A program made the position numbers and the translations under genes. The notes under the pieces were generated by a model. It made no database searches, had not been told where the DNA came from, and saw nothing but the letters and a program-made list of their open reading frames with translations. Shown here piece after piece: positions 1 to 11,299 of a DNA stretch of 64,000 nucleotides; the first letter of the stretch is position 1, and the number at the start of each line of letters is the position of its first letter. The stretch spans positions 271,671,809 through 271,735,808 of the forward strand of contig JBOZIK010000001.1 of the NCBI GenBank assembly GCA_051453625.1, written 5' to 3'. Source of the stretch: Welwitschia mirabilis. Taxonomy: Eukaryota; Gnetophyta; Gnetopsida; Welwitschiales.

Positions 1-430
1 GTTGATAAAGATCATAACTTCTAACAAAATTAAAAGAATCATAAAAAAGAAAAGGCCAATGAAACCTAGAATGGAGGATTTTCATCACTATTTTATTTCT
101 ACTAAAGTGTCCTCCATAAATACAACTGTGATAAAGATGAAGGATGTTAGATATCTCTTAATCAAGTATAAATTTTCTCATAATTTGATTTTTATACCTA
201 TAATACAAATGTGGTTCTATCCACTCATAGTCTTCTATCCTATGAAAAAAATATTTACGTTGATTGTAGGTCCAATGTTATGCTGTTTTCATGGTTATGA
301 GATAGTTAATAATGTTTGCATACCAAGGAGAAGAATGATAAGAGAAACTAGTAAAAATCTACTCATCAAGAAATGAATTATCAATGATAGTATCATCTGA
401 AGAAGAAGGAAGTTGAGATAAGTGATTAGT
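1..430 (-). pseudogene. Integrase zinc-binding (HHCC) region of A1
   Basis: The minus-strand translation follows the N-terminal part of Athila/Tat integrases: a stretch like PWYANIINYL, then a segment like KYFFHRIEDYEW, then HSCIYGGHFSRNKIVMKIL and ending near FVRSYDLYQ. In intact relatives the last motif is CDRCQ; both cysteines are lost here (C to Y or L), so the zinc site could not form. The catalytic core would lie to the left of the window. Stops interrupt the frame. The plus-strand frame at 2-376 is a shadow. Confidence 0.8.
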
Positions 431-509
431 AACAGAATTATGCTTCCTTGCTCTATCTATGATGGTCAAATTAAAGTCTTGCATAAGAAGGATCCATCTA
501 ATTAAATGT

Positions 510-830
510 AGACTAGAATCTTTCTTGGTCATAGATAATGAATGGCAGCATGATTGGTGTAAACATTTGTATAATAGCCTAAAAGATAATATCTAAAAAA
601 ATCAAGGTAAAAGATAATGGCTAGCATCTCTTTCTTTATAGTGGTATAGTTCATTTGAGCTCTAGACAAAGATTTGCTATGGTAAGATATAACTTTAAAA
701 TCATTTTTATATTTTTGATAAAGAACCCCACCTATGATAATATTACTCATACTTCACATAAGTTCAAAATCTTTTTTCCAATTAGGTCCCATTACTATAG
801 GATCATAAGAAATTTTATGTTTAATCCTAT
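510..830 (-). pseudogene. RNase H domain of A1
   Basis: The frame at 529-750 gives the Ty3/gypsy RNase H signature: ASDxAxGAVL-like MSNIIIGGVLYQ, then ISYHSKSLSRAQMNYTT, KKEMLAIIFYLDFFRYYLLG and VYTNHAAIHYL. The last motif is normally TDHAALKYL; Asp is changed to Asn, a G-to-A change at a catalytic residue. The initiating ASD of the family is replaced by MSN. The domain joins the reverse transcriptase on its right and integrase on its left. Confidence 0.88.
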
Positions 831-1700
831 TGAAAGCAAGTTAATAAGATTCATTCTATTTAAATTTGACTTCTTTCTCCAGTAATGAGTAAAGGTGTAT
901 ATAGATATTAGTATAATCATAAATAAACCAATGGGAAAAATCATAATGACCAAGAAAATATTAAACTTATTTAACATTTATAAGAGGGCTTAAGTATTGG
1001 ATAATACTAATTTTGAAAGCATCCATCCTAATCCCCTTTTTTGAGATATGATGATCTAAAATGATTTCACTTTCAATAAGAAATAAAATCTTTTCCTAAC
1101 TCAAGTATAGGCCACTAGGAAAATAATGATCAAGGACTTCCTCTAATTGATCTAAAATTTATTCAAACATTTGAAATAAATAGAGGTCATCCATAAAAAT
1201 CTCAATAAAATCCTCAAGCATATCAGAAAAAATTCCCATCACAGCACGCTGTAAAGTACTAGGAGAATTACAAAGTTTAAAAGGAATGTGTATAAAAGTA
1301 AAAGTTCTAAAAGGAGAAGTAAAAGTGATTTTGGCTTGGTTCTCACTAGCAATGTAAACTTGGTTGTAACTGCTATAACTATCAAGAAAATACCAAAATG
1401 TATTACCCTGAATTCTATCAAGAATCTAATCAAGAAAAGACAAATAATAGTGGTCGTTTTCAATTAATTCATTTAGTTTTCTAAAGTTTATGAACATTTT
1501 TCATTTTCAAGCTTTTTTAGAAGCTACCATCAAGGGGCTAATCCACTCACTATCAGTGATTGAATAAATAATTATAACATCCATTAGTTTTATAATTTCA
1601 TCTTTTACAATTTGTTTAAGAGTTAGATTAAGTCTATGTTAGGGTTATCTCATAAGTTTAGCATTTTATTTAAGGTAGATTTTATGTTAAATAATCAAAG
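830..1700 (-). pseudogene. Reverse transcriptase of A1
   Basis: Decayed translation on the minus strand keeps the Athila order: DSEWISPLMVASKKA, then NDHYYLSFLDQILDRIQGN with the glutamine now a stop, YFLDSYSSYNQVYIA, TFTSPFRTFTF, PFKLCNSPSTLQRAVMGIF and FIEIFMDDLYLF. The catalytic FMDD at 1,186-1,197 is intact. The interval just after SKKA is short relative to the family, with the segment around the CIDYRKLN box reduced to MFINFRKLNE. Frameshifts and stops elsewhere make it non-functional. Confidence 0.85.
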
Positions 1701-1949
1701 TAGGTATGGATATCAAATCATTATGGAACTAAGCAAACACATATCTTAGATTTCATAAGAGAGAATAGACTTGATTCTTATTGAGGAATAAGATTATTAT
1801 TAATGATTAAAAGTTTATTTAGGTAACTATTTAGGAAAATGTATTTTAGTCCACTATCTAAATGTTTTAGATTTAGATTTAAGTTCATATTTTTACTTTC
1901 TATAAATTTCTTAGGAAAAGAGACTATCATTTTAGACTATCATCTGAGC

Positions 1950-2640
1950 ATTAGTAATGAAAGATCACCTTCAAAATAGAAAATATTAAGTTTGCTAAAA
2001 TCTTAGACTTCTACACAGTTAACATACTTAGACTCTCTACTCTCTAGATCAAAAAATTTAGCTTTTAGATGGTCAAAATCAAGTTGATCTTAAAAAACAT
2101 ACAAGTTGTCTACTTTCATTTGGTTATTAAACAATGTTAGCTCATGAAGCATGGACCATATCTTCTTTGGTCTAATTTCTTCCTTCACATTCAAATCATT
2201 TCCTAAGTATTTGTTGACTATATTAAAAACTTTTTATTTCTAAAATGATACTCCATCAAGTAGATTCTTGTATCTATAATATAGTGGGCTATTACATAGA
2301 AAGATTTACCTAGAAGTAAAGGATATCCACTATTGTGCTCAACTTCTATAAGTACAACATCAATTAAGTAGATAACTTCTTTTATTTANNNNNNNNNNNN
2401 NNNNNNNNNNNNNNNNNNNNNNNNNNNNNNNNNNNNNNNNNNNNNNNNNNNNNNNNNNNNNNNNNNNNNNNNNNNNNNNNNNNNNNNNGTTTTTTCTTTT
2501 TTCCAATCAAGTCTTTTCACAACTTAAAATATTTTGTGTTTTTTTGCAAAAGTTTCCAAAATGGTAAGTTAATGCTCACATTTACATTAAGGCTTTTAAA
2601 TAATCATCAAAAATAGGATTTGTATTAAGCCTATCAAGCC
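1950..2640 (-). pseudogene. Aspartic protease region of A1
   Basis: Minus-strand reading gives VVLIEVEHNSGYPLLLGKSF, then VIAHYIIDTRIYLMEYHFRN, the C-terminal half of Athila-type proteases (family form: PLLLGRPFLATANCIID). The part with the catalytic aspartate falls in or next to the 100-N gap at 2,389-2,488. To the right of the gap, SINLPFWKLLQKNTKYFKL matches the linker that precedes the protease in copy A2 (SINLQF...LLQENHKYYKF at about 47,090-47,150). This shared linker supports both calls. Confidence 0.7.
2389..2488. other. 100-N scaffold gap
   Basis: Unresolved bases inside the A1 protease. Runs of exactly 100 N recur at 4,777, 21,298, 24,158, 39,471, 42,564 and 50,882 and look like gaps of unknown size. 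Other runs (8,977, 13,734, 15,437, 15,759, 24,509, 41,131, 53,022, 57,686) vary in length from 10 to 463. Confidence 0.95.
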
Positions 2641-3505
2641 ATGGGATAACTAGCTTCTTATGTAAAGAGGTTTTCTTTTTTTTTGTTTAAAGGAGAAGGG
2701 AAATAATGGTTTTCTAAGATCTCTATGTTCTTTTCTTCATCATTTTTATTACTTTGTGATGTTAAAGCCTTATGGATAGGAGAAAATTGCGTCATTTCCA
2801 TTATTTGTCACCATTTTTTAAAATTTTTTCTAACTTCATTTAGGTTTGGTAAAGGTTGAGTGCTAAGAGACCCTTGTGGTCTTTGATTATCAAGCATATT
2901 TTATTGTAGGATACTCATAAGGTTTTTAATTTTGGTGTTTGTCCTTTCAATATTTGAGTTTATTTTTTCTTGTAATTTTCTCAACTTATTAATGGAATTC
3001 ATAAGAGGATCACTTTGGTTTTGGGAGTTTGATAAGCTTGCTAGGTTATTTGAGTTATTATATTGGAAGTATATGTTCTCAAGTCTTTTCTTAAAAGGTT
3101 GGAAGTTAGAATGGTTTATTTGAAAATTTTTGAAGTTGGGGTTTTCACTCATTCTAGGTTGAAAGTTATTGTGATGTTGGACTTGTATTTGGTTTTTATT
3201 TTGGTTCTATTTTGAGAACCTCTGGTTGAAAGCACATACTTCTTCATAAATTCTCTCTTTGTAAGTTGGAAGCAAAGTACATTTTTTGGTAACATGATAA
3301 CTATCCTCACACAAATCATTGGTAGGAGTTACAACTTCATTCTTCTTGGTTGCCACTAGCATCTAGAATCATTAAGATGTACTTTATCTTTTATGATATT
3401 AGTTCATTTATTCTTATCTCTTATTTCATTTTTATCATTTTTAAACTTCTTTAGATCTTTAATAATTTAGCCTATGGTTTAGTTTTCTCTAGGTGAGGAT
3501 TTAGA
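2600..3505 (-). pseudogene. C-terminal gag and zinc-knuckle region of A1
   Basis: The minus-strand frame 2,901-3,152 begins MSENPNFKNFQINHSNFQPF and is rich in Asn, Gln, Ser and Lys, the usual gag-to-protease spacer. Upstream (higher coordinates, about 3,240-3,330) is NDLCEDSYHVTKKCTLLP, a degenerate zinc knuckle, followed by ERIYEEVCAFNQR. Copy A2 has the same order (LCKENYHVTKEC, IYKEVCAFN and a matching NFQ-rich stretch). The frame is cut at 3,505 by the CACTA-like element and resumes at 15,485. Confidence 0.8.
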
Positions 3506-3523
3506 CACTAACAAGAAATATAG
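3506..3523 (+). repeat. Left terminal inverted repeat of the CACTA-like element
   Basis: CACTAACAAGAAATATAG starts with the CACTA signature and is close to the common plant form CACTACAAGAAA. Its inner ten bases, AGAAATATAG, are matched exactly in inverted orientation at the right end. The preceding AGA is the putative target duplication. Confidence 0.8.
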
Positions 3524-3835
3524 GCTTTTAAGGCATTTCTGAAATGCCTTAAAAGTCCTTAAAAAATTCCTTAAAATCTTTTAAGATGTTTCTTCACAAA
3601 ACACCTTAAAAAGCATTAAGTTAAAAGGATACATGCTTTTAAGATGTTTTAATAAAACTGCCTGAATAACTCTTTTATGGCATTGTTACATGAAATGCCT
3701 TGAAAGCCTTTTGAGACGTTTTTTGGAGATAAATGCCTCAAAATTGTTTTTGAGGTCTTTTAATAGATAAACACCTCAAAAGACATTTTGAGACATTTTA
3801 CTAAATAAACACCTCAAAAGGCTTAACTAGGTGCT
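3521..3835. repeat. Left subterminal repeat cluster of the CACTA-like element
   Basis: A unit of about 12-14 bp around AAATGCCTTAAAAG and its inverse CTTTTAAGGCATTT recurs many times in both orientations, with variants such as AACACCTCAAAAGGC and TTTTGAGACATTT. In En/Spm elements such motifs bind the transposase-related protein; here that role is inference from structure. The same motif family fills 15,235-15,436 at the other end. Confidence 0.8.
3525..3555. repeat. Perfect 15-bp palindrome with one-base loop
   Basis: Bases 3,525-3,539 are exactly complementary to 3,541-3,555, with a single T at 3,540 between them. It consists of two subterminal repeat units facing each other immediately inside the left terminal repeat. 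It survives without a mismatch in a region that is otherwise decayed. Confidence 0.85.
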
Positions 3836-4373
3836 AAAATTTACCACACATAATCTTTTTTTTTTCTAGATAGTTTAAAAGCCAATTGGTATTATTATAT
3901 TTTAGTAGTTGTTTATTGGTTAGATGAAAATAACAAAGAGCATCATATAATGGTTTTTGTAATGTAAATAGGTCTTCATGAAATCAAAACCTTATTTCTC
4001 TCACTACTTATGGTGGGATTGTGTATAGAGAACCATTACATGTTGAAGCTTTAGGATGAAATTTTTCTCTAATTACATTCTTCATTACATTATTCTAAGC
4101 ATGATAGCACTAGTTTTAAGAAGGTATTTTCTAGGAGATAAACTTATAGTACTTAAACACTAGCTATATATATTAAATCCTTTAAGAACTTATGCCATAT
4201 CAACTAATCTAAAAAAAAAAAAAGATATAGCTTGCAAATTTTGAGAATAATTTAAAATAGTTTATTAAATTAATGATTGAGAGAAACTAAATATTAAATT
4301 AAATTAAAAATAAGATGCTTCTAAAAATTTCATTGATGATTTTACATAACAAATGTAAGGTTTTAACAGTAAT

Positions 4374-5284
4374 CATTAGATAAAACATACCAAATTTCTA
4401 CTATAATTATTCTAAGAGGTAAATAAAAAGTTTTGGAAGCAAACCTACTTAAAATTTTCTGAAAAGACTTTAACTGTAATCTACGTCCCATTTCGATGAT
4501 TCCTGTGATAAGATCATCCAAATCCTCCTCTTCCCACTTGATTTAAAAATCCTTTTACCTCTTCTTTTATTATCCTCTTCTTTTCATCATTTACCTCTTA
4601 AAATATAATAAATCCAATGCCTCAGCTTCCTACTACTTATCCACCTAATAAGATACCTCATGGTATTTCTATAAATAAAGCCTAGTTTAATTGAAGCTAA
4701 TAGTTTGTAGCTAGATGGTTGCAACAACCAGGCATTTTACAACATTACCTAACAACACAATTCAACTCCATCAATTNNNNNNNNNNNNNNNNNNNNNNNN
4801 NNNNNNNNNNNNNNNNNNNNNNNNNNNNNNNNNNNNNNNNNNNNNNNNNNNNNNNNNNNNNNNNNNNNNNNNNNNNCATTAGATAAAACATACCAAATTT
4901 CTACTACAATTATTCTAAGAGGCAAACAAAGAGTTTAGGAAGCACACCTACTTAAAACTTTCTAAAAAGACATTAACTATAACCTACTTCCCATTTGGAT
5001 GATGACCATGATAACCTCATTCCAATCCTCCTCTTCCCACTTGATTTAGAAATCTATTTACCTATTCTTTCATTATCCTCTTCTTTCCATCATTTACCTC
5101 TTAAAATATAGTAAATCCAATGCCTTAGCTTTCTAATACTTAGCCATCTAATGAGATACCTCACGGTATTTCTATAATAAATTCTAGTTTAATTGAAGAT
5201 GATAGTTTGTAGCTTTTATTTTATATGGTTGTAACAACCAGGGATTTTACAACATTACCTAACCACAGAATCTAACTCCATCAA
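4374..5284 (+). repeat. Diverged tandem duplication of about 0.4 kb, separated by a gap
   Basis: The block 4,374-4,776 is repeated at 4,877-5,284 in the same orientation, with scattered substitutions (roughly a tenth of positions by eye). A 100-N gap lies between the copies. Because they differ at many sites this is more likely a true old duplication inside the CACTA-like element than a doubled contig end, though two haplotypes joined at a gap could give the same picture. No coding was recognised. Confidence 0.75.
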
Positions 5285-5289
5285 TCTGT

Positions 5290-5690
5290 TCTTTCTTAAT
5301 TAAAACCTTAATAATAGGTGTTCAACTTAGCAAATTTCTTCCCTATTCACATTCAAATGTTTGACTTCTATATCAATCTTAGATTGCTCCATTGATATTT
5401 GAGATTTCTTTGGAGGATTCTCTAGTAATGGCATTTCCCAAACAAAGGTAGCCAATGCAGTTCTTGCTACTAGTGGACTTAAAATGAGGTTCCCCTTCCA
5501 TCTTTGATGTAGAAATTAAATCTAAAGACTTCTCCTTATTTAGTGTGATTAAAGAGATCTTCTAAAGAAGGAAAATCAAAGGAATCTACTAGCTTGACAA
5601 TTTTGTCAATCTCTTGCTCAATCTGAGCAATATCAGTTTAATCATGTATTTTAGATGGGTGATCTAAATTATAGACTAGAATTTAGTGAG
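5290..5690 (-). pseudogene. Unrecognised coding-like fragment in the CACTA-like element
   Basis: On the minus strand one frame reads TDIAQIEQEIDKIVKLVDSF then DFPSLEDLFNHTK, a stop, and GEVFRFNFYIKDGRGTSF, which has ordinary protein composition and heptad-like spacing in its first part. No family was recognised and no start or splice site could be fixed. It may be a captured exon or part of a decayed transposon protein. Nothing was recognised in 3,836-4,373. Confidence 0.3.
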
Positions 5691-7549
5691 ATAGCATTGA
5701 ACATGATAAAATAGGTTGCAAAAATTGGGCTTTTAATTCATGGCTTATTTTCATCCTTACTCTTAAGTTGGATGGCTATTGTTCTAGAATTTGATTCATT
5801 GAGTGAGTGATTATGTAATAGAGTAATATCTTAAAAAAATAATGTGTGTGGAAATCCCATGTGAGAAAAAAGTAGGGAAAAAAATCATATACCAAAGTAG
5901 GCTATAATGTCTTGAGCTTTTTTTCCATCATAAATCAAGTAATCAAAATAGAAAAAGAAAAGAGCACATAACATAAAAGGAAAGAAGTCATGCCCTTCAC
6001 AATGTATCTATATTCAAAAAAATATAATAGGCTTTCTCAAGTGTAAAGGGAAACAGAGAACACGCACATCCCAAATAGGCCCTTTCTCACATCCATTTGC
6101 TTTATCATGTGCTTGTGTTGCAATTAGCTTTTTCTGTTATGTATAACTACATATCTTCATGATTGCAAATAGCCATCAATAGGAAAGCACACCTTGAGAT
6201 GCATTTTCTTGGTGAGAATTCTTCTAGAATTTTCTCCCCACTTCACCTACACAATCAAACGGAAAGTGAAGAAATAGCTTTTAAATAGTAGAAAATCAAG
6301 TTACTTTACAAATACAGTAGTAATCAGTGGTTTGGCTAAACTATGAAACATGTTCATATGATTTTAGCAAGTCTTAGGGTTACATGCTTCAAGAATTCCA
6401 ACACAATCAAATAGCATGGGATAGTTGTACTATTAATAAAGTGAATACCATAATAATATCATTACCTTCTCTTCTTTTTACAGGTTTTGATTCTTACACT
6501 AAGCATCATTTTATTTGGTGATAATTAAGTATAGAATTAAAAACATAAAATTGCTATTTACCATTTTACCACTAAGATTTCTTTGTTTTCCACTATCATT
6601 TACCTTACTTCTTGTATTTTCTTTCTATTCCTAATAAGAGTAAATAGGTGATATGATTTTTTATTGACATTGATACTCTCATTCTTTTCATTGGGTTTCA
6701 CATAGTCGAACTCTGAAAGTGCCTTCACAACATAAAAATACAAATGCAGAGTAATTAGTTTCATGAATGCCTAGATTAAAGCTTGTCAAATGTATAAAAT
6801 ATTATAATCTTCCTAAGAATGAGTCCTCTGGTTAGACACAGTAAAAACAGAAAGAAGCTATAGATAATTGACAAGAATGTTTGTGATTTCATCAATAACT
6901 CATTTTGACAATCAAATACTGTCAGTGCCTTTAGAAGAAACAGACCAATTCATCATACATCAAGTCTTCAATTCGTTCAATACATAATAAAAATAGAAGC
7001 ATCTATGAAATTTAAGCTAGAGTTTATCATGCAAACAATTGGGAGTAACTGTGGAGTTATACTAGTGCTCCTTGCTTGTAGACTTTCTCCAATTCTTCCC
7101 ACTTTTATATGGCATTCAAAAATGAAACTGTACTACATTAGCATATATTATTATGGCATTCAAAAAATTGGAAAAAGTTGATTTTTTAGTTTTGTTGTTA
7201 ACTCACAAAAGTAAAATATCTTTTTTTTCAGGCTTTATTAGTTATAACTAGATTTGTTATGTAATAATATAATATGGATTAGCAAACTTTAACTAATAAA
7301 ATAGAACATTAATAAACAATTCAAATAGATAGTATGATGAGAACATAGAATCAGTTACATGTGAACTATAGAAGATATAGCTTGTGAATAGTTTAGAACC
7401 TTAAGAAACTCCTCTACTATTTTGCTTTGCCTTATGTAATAACAAGAGCCATGATGCTTTGATTATGGATATACCTTGACTACTAATAGGTCAGAGATAA
7501 CATTTTTTTCAATACTATGAGAAATATCCATTCACAAAACTCACAGAGT
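5691..7549. other. No gene recognised (CACTA-like element interior)
   Basis: AT-rich sequence with poly-A and poly-T runs and only short open frames on both strands. No domain, RNA gene or repeat structure was recognised. Intron-like composition would fit captured genomic DNA. Confidence 0.5.
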
Positions 7550-7905
7550 TCAAAAGTCAAAAGAGCTATTCCTCAATTAGTAGATATTCCTAAGAATAGC
7601 AGTGTCTCTTCTAAAAATGACTAGAGAGGTGTAAAAACTTCACAACATATTGGTCTAGTGAAGACTTCAAAGTGAAATTTGGACACTCTTCTTCCTTGAC
7701 AGAATATCCAAAGGTCATTTTCAATGAAGGCAAAAATGGTTCTTAAAATTATCTCATTTCTAAAACTAATAAAGAGCTAAAAGTGTCGGAATGTAATTAT
7801 GAAATCAACACTTCATGAGGTAAAGATGTGGGTTCTTGCCTCAATAAAATGCCTCCACATTTTTCATTAGAAACCATTGAAAATAGTAGTCTTATTTTAA
7901 GTTTT
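7550..7905 (+). pseudogene. Unrecognised coding-like fragment in the CACTA-like element
   Basis: The plus-strand frame gives a stretch like NFTTYWSSEDFKVKFGHSSS, LTEYPKVIFNEGKNGS, then ISKTNKELKVSECNYEINTS and GSCLNKMPPHFSLETIENSS, with three or four stops over about 115 codons. Composition is that of a soluble protein and unlike the surrounding low-complexity sequence. Family unknown. It is a candidate captured exon, or decayed coding of the transposon itself. Confidence 0.3.
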
Positions 7906-9190
7906 AACTAGTTTTCTATTTGAAAATCCAAATTCGATGAAAATATGGATTTATAGTCAAACAAGCAATAACCAGCATTAAAATCCATGGGATTAGCTAA
8001 TATTCAGTGGATTTCTTACTAAAGAAGCTAGGATTTCTTGGATGTCTCTCATCAGTTACAAGGAAGTCCTCCATCCAACAAAGAAGACGAACTGTTGGTT
8101 TGACATAGTTGCTATTCAGTTGATAATCCCCTTTCATGGGTTGGAAAAGAAAGTTAAGCATTCAAAAAAGGCTTTCTTATGATTCATTCACTAATTGACC
8201 ATTAATCACAATGGTCAATCTTTGTTATGCCCTTGGGTCTATGTACACTTGGTGTGTGACACTCCTTCATTACCCTAAGTGCATAAGTGGACTTGACATT
8301 TTTATCTAATTTTTATTCCTTTTTATTATTTATAGATTTAGGAATTCTATAGTATTTAATTATAAACTAAGTTTCAAGATCCTTAGATTATAATTTTTGA
8401 TCATTTCAACCATTGTATAACAATTGTACTTTATTATTTAAGATTCAGATGAAAGATGAAAATTTAACACAATTAATAGGAATATCTACTATTTTAGGTT
8501 TTTTTTTTTTTTTAGATTACTGAGAAAGAGCTAAAACTTTAGCATCCCTTATTTTACTAAAGAAGGAGATTCTTTAGGTACTGCATTTTTTTAAACAAAT
8601 AATGAGAATTTAGATCAAGCTAAAAACAATGATCTCAGATTTATAAGTATAATTCTAGATACCTGGAAATGGGTAAAATTGAGAGTACACTAAAGTATCT
8701 CAAGTAGCATTATTCTTATGTTCACTTACTACCTAAGTAAACTATCTTTCCCACTACTTATTCTATGCCCTAATGATCATACTGGCCTTAACTTTTCCAA
8801 GAAACATAATGAATGCACAATCTAACATTAGCTGGTAAGGGAGTTTTCTTAAAAAGCTTTCTCATAATAAATACATGTTAAATAGGTTTTAATGCCTAGA
8901 ACCAAAGGTATCAGTAAGATCTATGATAGGAATTTCCAATGCGAGATGCTCATTCATTTGCTCTTAGCAATTTTTCNNNNNNNNNNNNNNNNNNNNNNNN
9001 NNNNNNNNNNNNNNNNNNNNNNNNNNNTTAGCCTCTTGCTTGTTTTTTCAAGTCTTAAAATCCTTCGTTCTTTCAAAAGTTGTTCATTTCCTACTTACAA
9101 TGCTATAATCCATTTGAAGATAGGTGCTTTTGGCATTATTAGTCTTTAAGATACTTGTTTTAGAAACATTTTAAGTTCTCCATCCTACTA
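7906..9190. other. No gene recognised (CACTA-like element interior)
   Basis: Mixed AT-rich sequence including a 51-N gap at 8,977-9,027. The open frame crossing that gap at 8,892-9,149 depends on the N run and is not supported. No domain or RNA gene was recognised. Confidence 0.5.
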
Positions 9191-9589
9191 TTCTCTTCAA
9201 AAATAGGTAAACTAGAAGTCTCTAATACATTACGAGTATGATCAATTCCTATAGTAGACACCATCTGCTAGGAATCAAATGTGTGGTGGGATGAATATCT
9301 TCTTGATTGCTATAAGTGTTCTCATGTAAAGTATTCACACCTAATGGAATCTTACTAGAGGTATCACTTGCAATCAAAGATAGCTAATAATCATTTTCTA
9401 TGCTCCTTCTATTCTTTTTATTATGTTTTAAAACATATTGACATGAATCTTGAAAGAAACCTTGCCTACTTCATTAGAGCCATGACTGTTACTCGAATGT
9501 TTGTCTAAAAACCATTATTAGCATAGTTTTCTAGATAGGAACCAATGCTGGATTTGAAAGAATTTTCTTGAGCTATGTCCATAGTAGGT

Positions 9590-10770
9590 ATATTCTAACT
9601 TATTTTACTTTTATTTATAAAAAAGGTCATCTCTTAATGTTTAATCTACTACCATAACTTTGTATCCATCTTCTTCTACATATATAGTCTTAACCTCATT
9701 CCAGTATTCTATAGCCAAATGATCAAAGGCAAGATACTTTCCTTGTTCCATTGTAGATTTAAAACACATGTATAAGAAACAATACCATGCTTCTAACTTT
9801 CATGGCTGATAGGTTGTATGTTGTTAGATGACACTCCCAAAGTTGAATTGGGATTTTCGCATTTCATGGTAATGATAGAGCTGATAATAGGATTTCCTAC
9901 ATCAATGGATTTAGAACTTGACTATCTTCAACTCTACCTATTTTCTTAATACTGAATTACATATTAGAGTTTGAGTTTATTACATTTTCAAATATTGACA
10001 TCCTCAAATCATTCAACACTTGTCTAAGTTGAGTACTTTGATTTAACAAATTACTATTAATCAAAGCCTTTGTATGTGTACTTAGTCACCTACAGCTATA
10101 GGCCATGTTTAAAATATTTAATGAAATGTTTGTCCCATATGAGAACCCAATATTGCATCCTATGATAATTTAGCTATGTATTCCTGTGAAGGCACTTCTA
10201 TTATTTTCTTCTTCATATATTTTTCTGATAATTTCTCATTTAGGATGTGGGGTTGAATTCCATTTCTTACTTGTATTAGTGCTTGTTTTAAATCATTTGT
10301 GGTAAAACAATTATTATTAGAATCTTTTGAATGGCTAGTTTCATGGTGTAATAAGTGTAAAGAGATACCTTGAGGGCTGTGCTTTTAGAATGATGAAAGA
10401 GAGCCTCTGGGAATGCATTATTTTTGTGAAAATGATTAGGAAATGATGTTATAATTTGTGCTATGATATATATGGCTTAAAATTGTTGTTGTGCTATGAT
10501 ATATAGGGCTTTTATTCCTTCTTAAATAGGGACTTCCCCTATTAGAAACTCTTTGAGGGTTCTTTGTGTGCAATGGTGTTTTCCTTATGAAGTTTATAGG
10601 GCTCCTCATTTCTTCACTTGATGATCTCAGAGATCTTCTGAGCTTGCATGGTCTTCCTGCCTCTTCTATATTATTCTCCTTCTGCTGAGTTATAGATCCT
10701 TTCTCTTCCCTTTAAAAGAATGCAGATTTAGGAAGTAAAAGCTAGGAAAAATGTTAAGAAATCATTTGTA
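9590..10770 (-). pseudogene. Unrecognised protein-coding remnant, longest in the CACTA-like element
   Basis: Minus-strand frames hold protein-like text over more than a kilobase. From the right: a basic segment EEAGRPCKLRRSLRSSSEEM with INFIRKTPLHTKNPQRVSNR; then LKQALIQVRNGIQPHILNEK with LSEKYMKKKIIEVPSQEYIA; then SMLRQVLNDLR-like text; and near 9,640-9,760 QGKYLAFDHLAIEYWNEVKT with IYVEEDGYKVMVVD. The basic Ser/Arg-rich part suggests a nuclear or DNA-binding protein, which is inference only. The family was not recognised. It could be a captured host gene or a decayed accessory protein of the CACTA element. A search of this text against plant proteins would settle it. Confidence 0.4.
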
Positions 10771-11299
10771 GATTCTTTTATGATTAATTTTAGTAATAAA
10801 TACTTCTAAAAATTCTTGAAAAGTAGTCAATGATCCATATCCTTGCTCCTTAGTCTATAATGATCGTTTTTCTTACAAGGCCTTGCAAAGTGATTTATTA
10901 AAGTGAAGGACTTAACTTTCCTGGAAACTAAAAAGATTAAAAAAAAAATTCCCAATCTTGTTGAAATTAATTTAACAATATCATGTATTTGGTAACCAAA
11001 AGAATTATGAGAACCTGCTAACATACCATTTTTTAAGCTTTTATATTACTTCAACGGTTCCATTTCCAATAGGAAAGGTAATTGTGAAGACGTAGATGTT
11101 GTCATCCTCTTCTGATAGAGATCTCAAGATTTTTATGATAATATGCCTAGGTTTGCAGAAGCTTCATCTTTTTGATGTCAAACATGTCTATGATCATCAA
11201 GATCCATATGAAAAAGCTTGATGTCAGACATGTCTATTATCATCAAGGTTCATATGGAAAAGCTTTTAGAGAAGAATTTCTAGCACATCTAAAGTAGGA

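Noticed and set aside
2-376. 124-codon plus-strand open frame at the left edge
   Set aside because: Antisense shadow of the A1 integrase zinc-binding region, which is clearly read on the minus strand.
1239-1463. Leu/Ile-rich minus-strand frame, membrane-like
   Set aside because: Out of frame with the reverse transcriptase text in the same interval; hydrophobicity comes from AT-rich codons.
3521-3835. Possible CRISPR-like array of short spaced repeats
   Set aside because: Units occur in both orientations with irregular spacing and variable sequence in a plant nuclear setting; they are transposon subterminal repeats.
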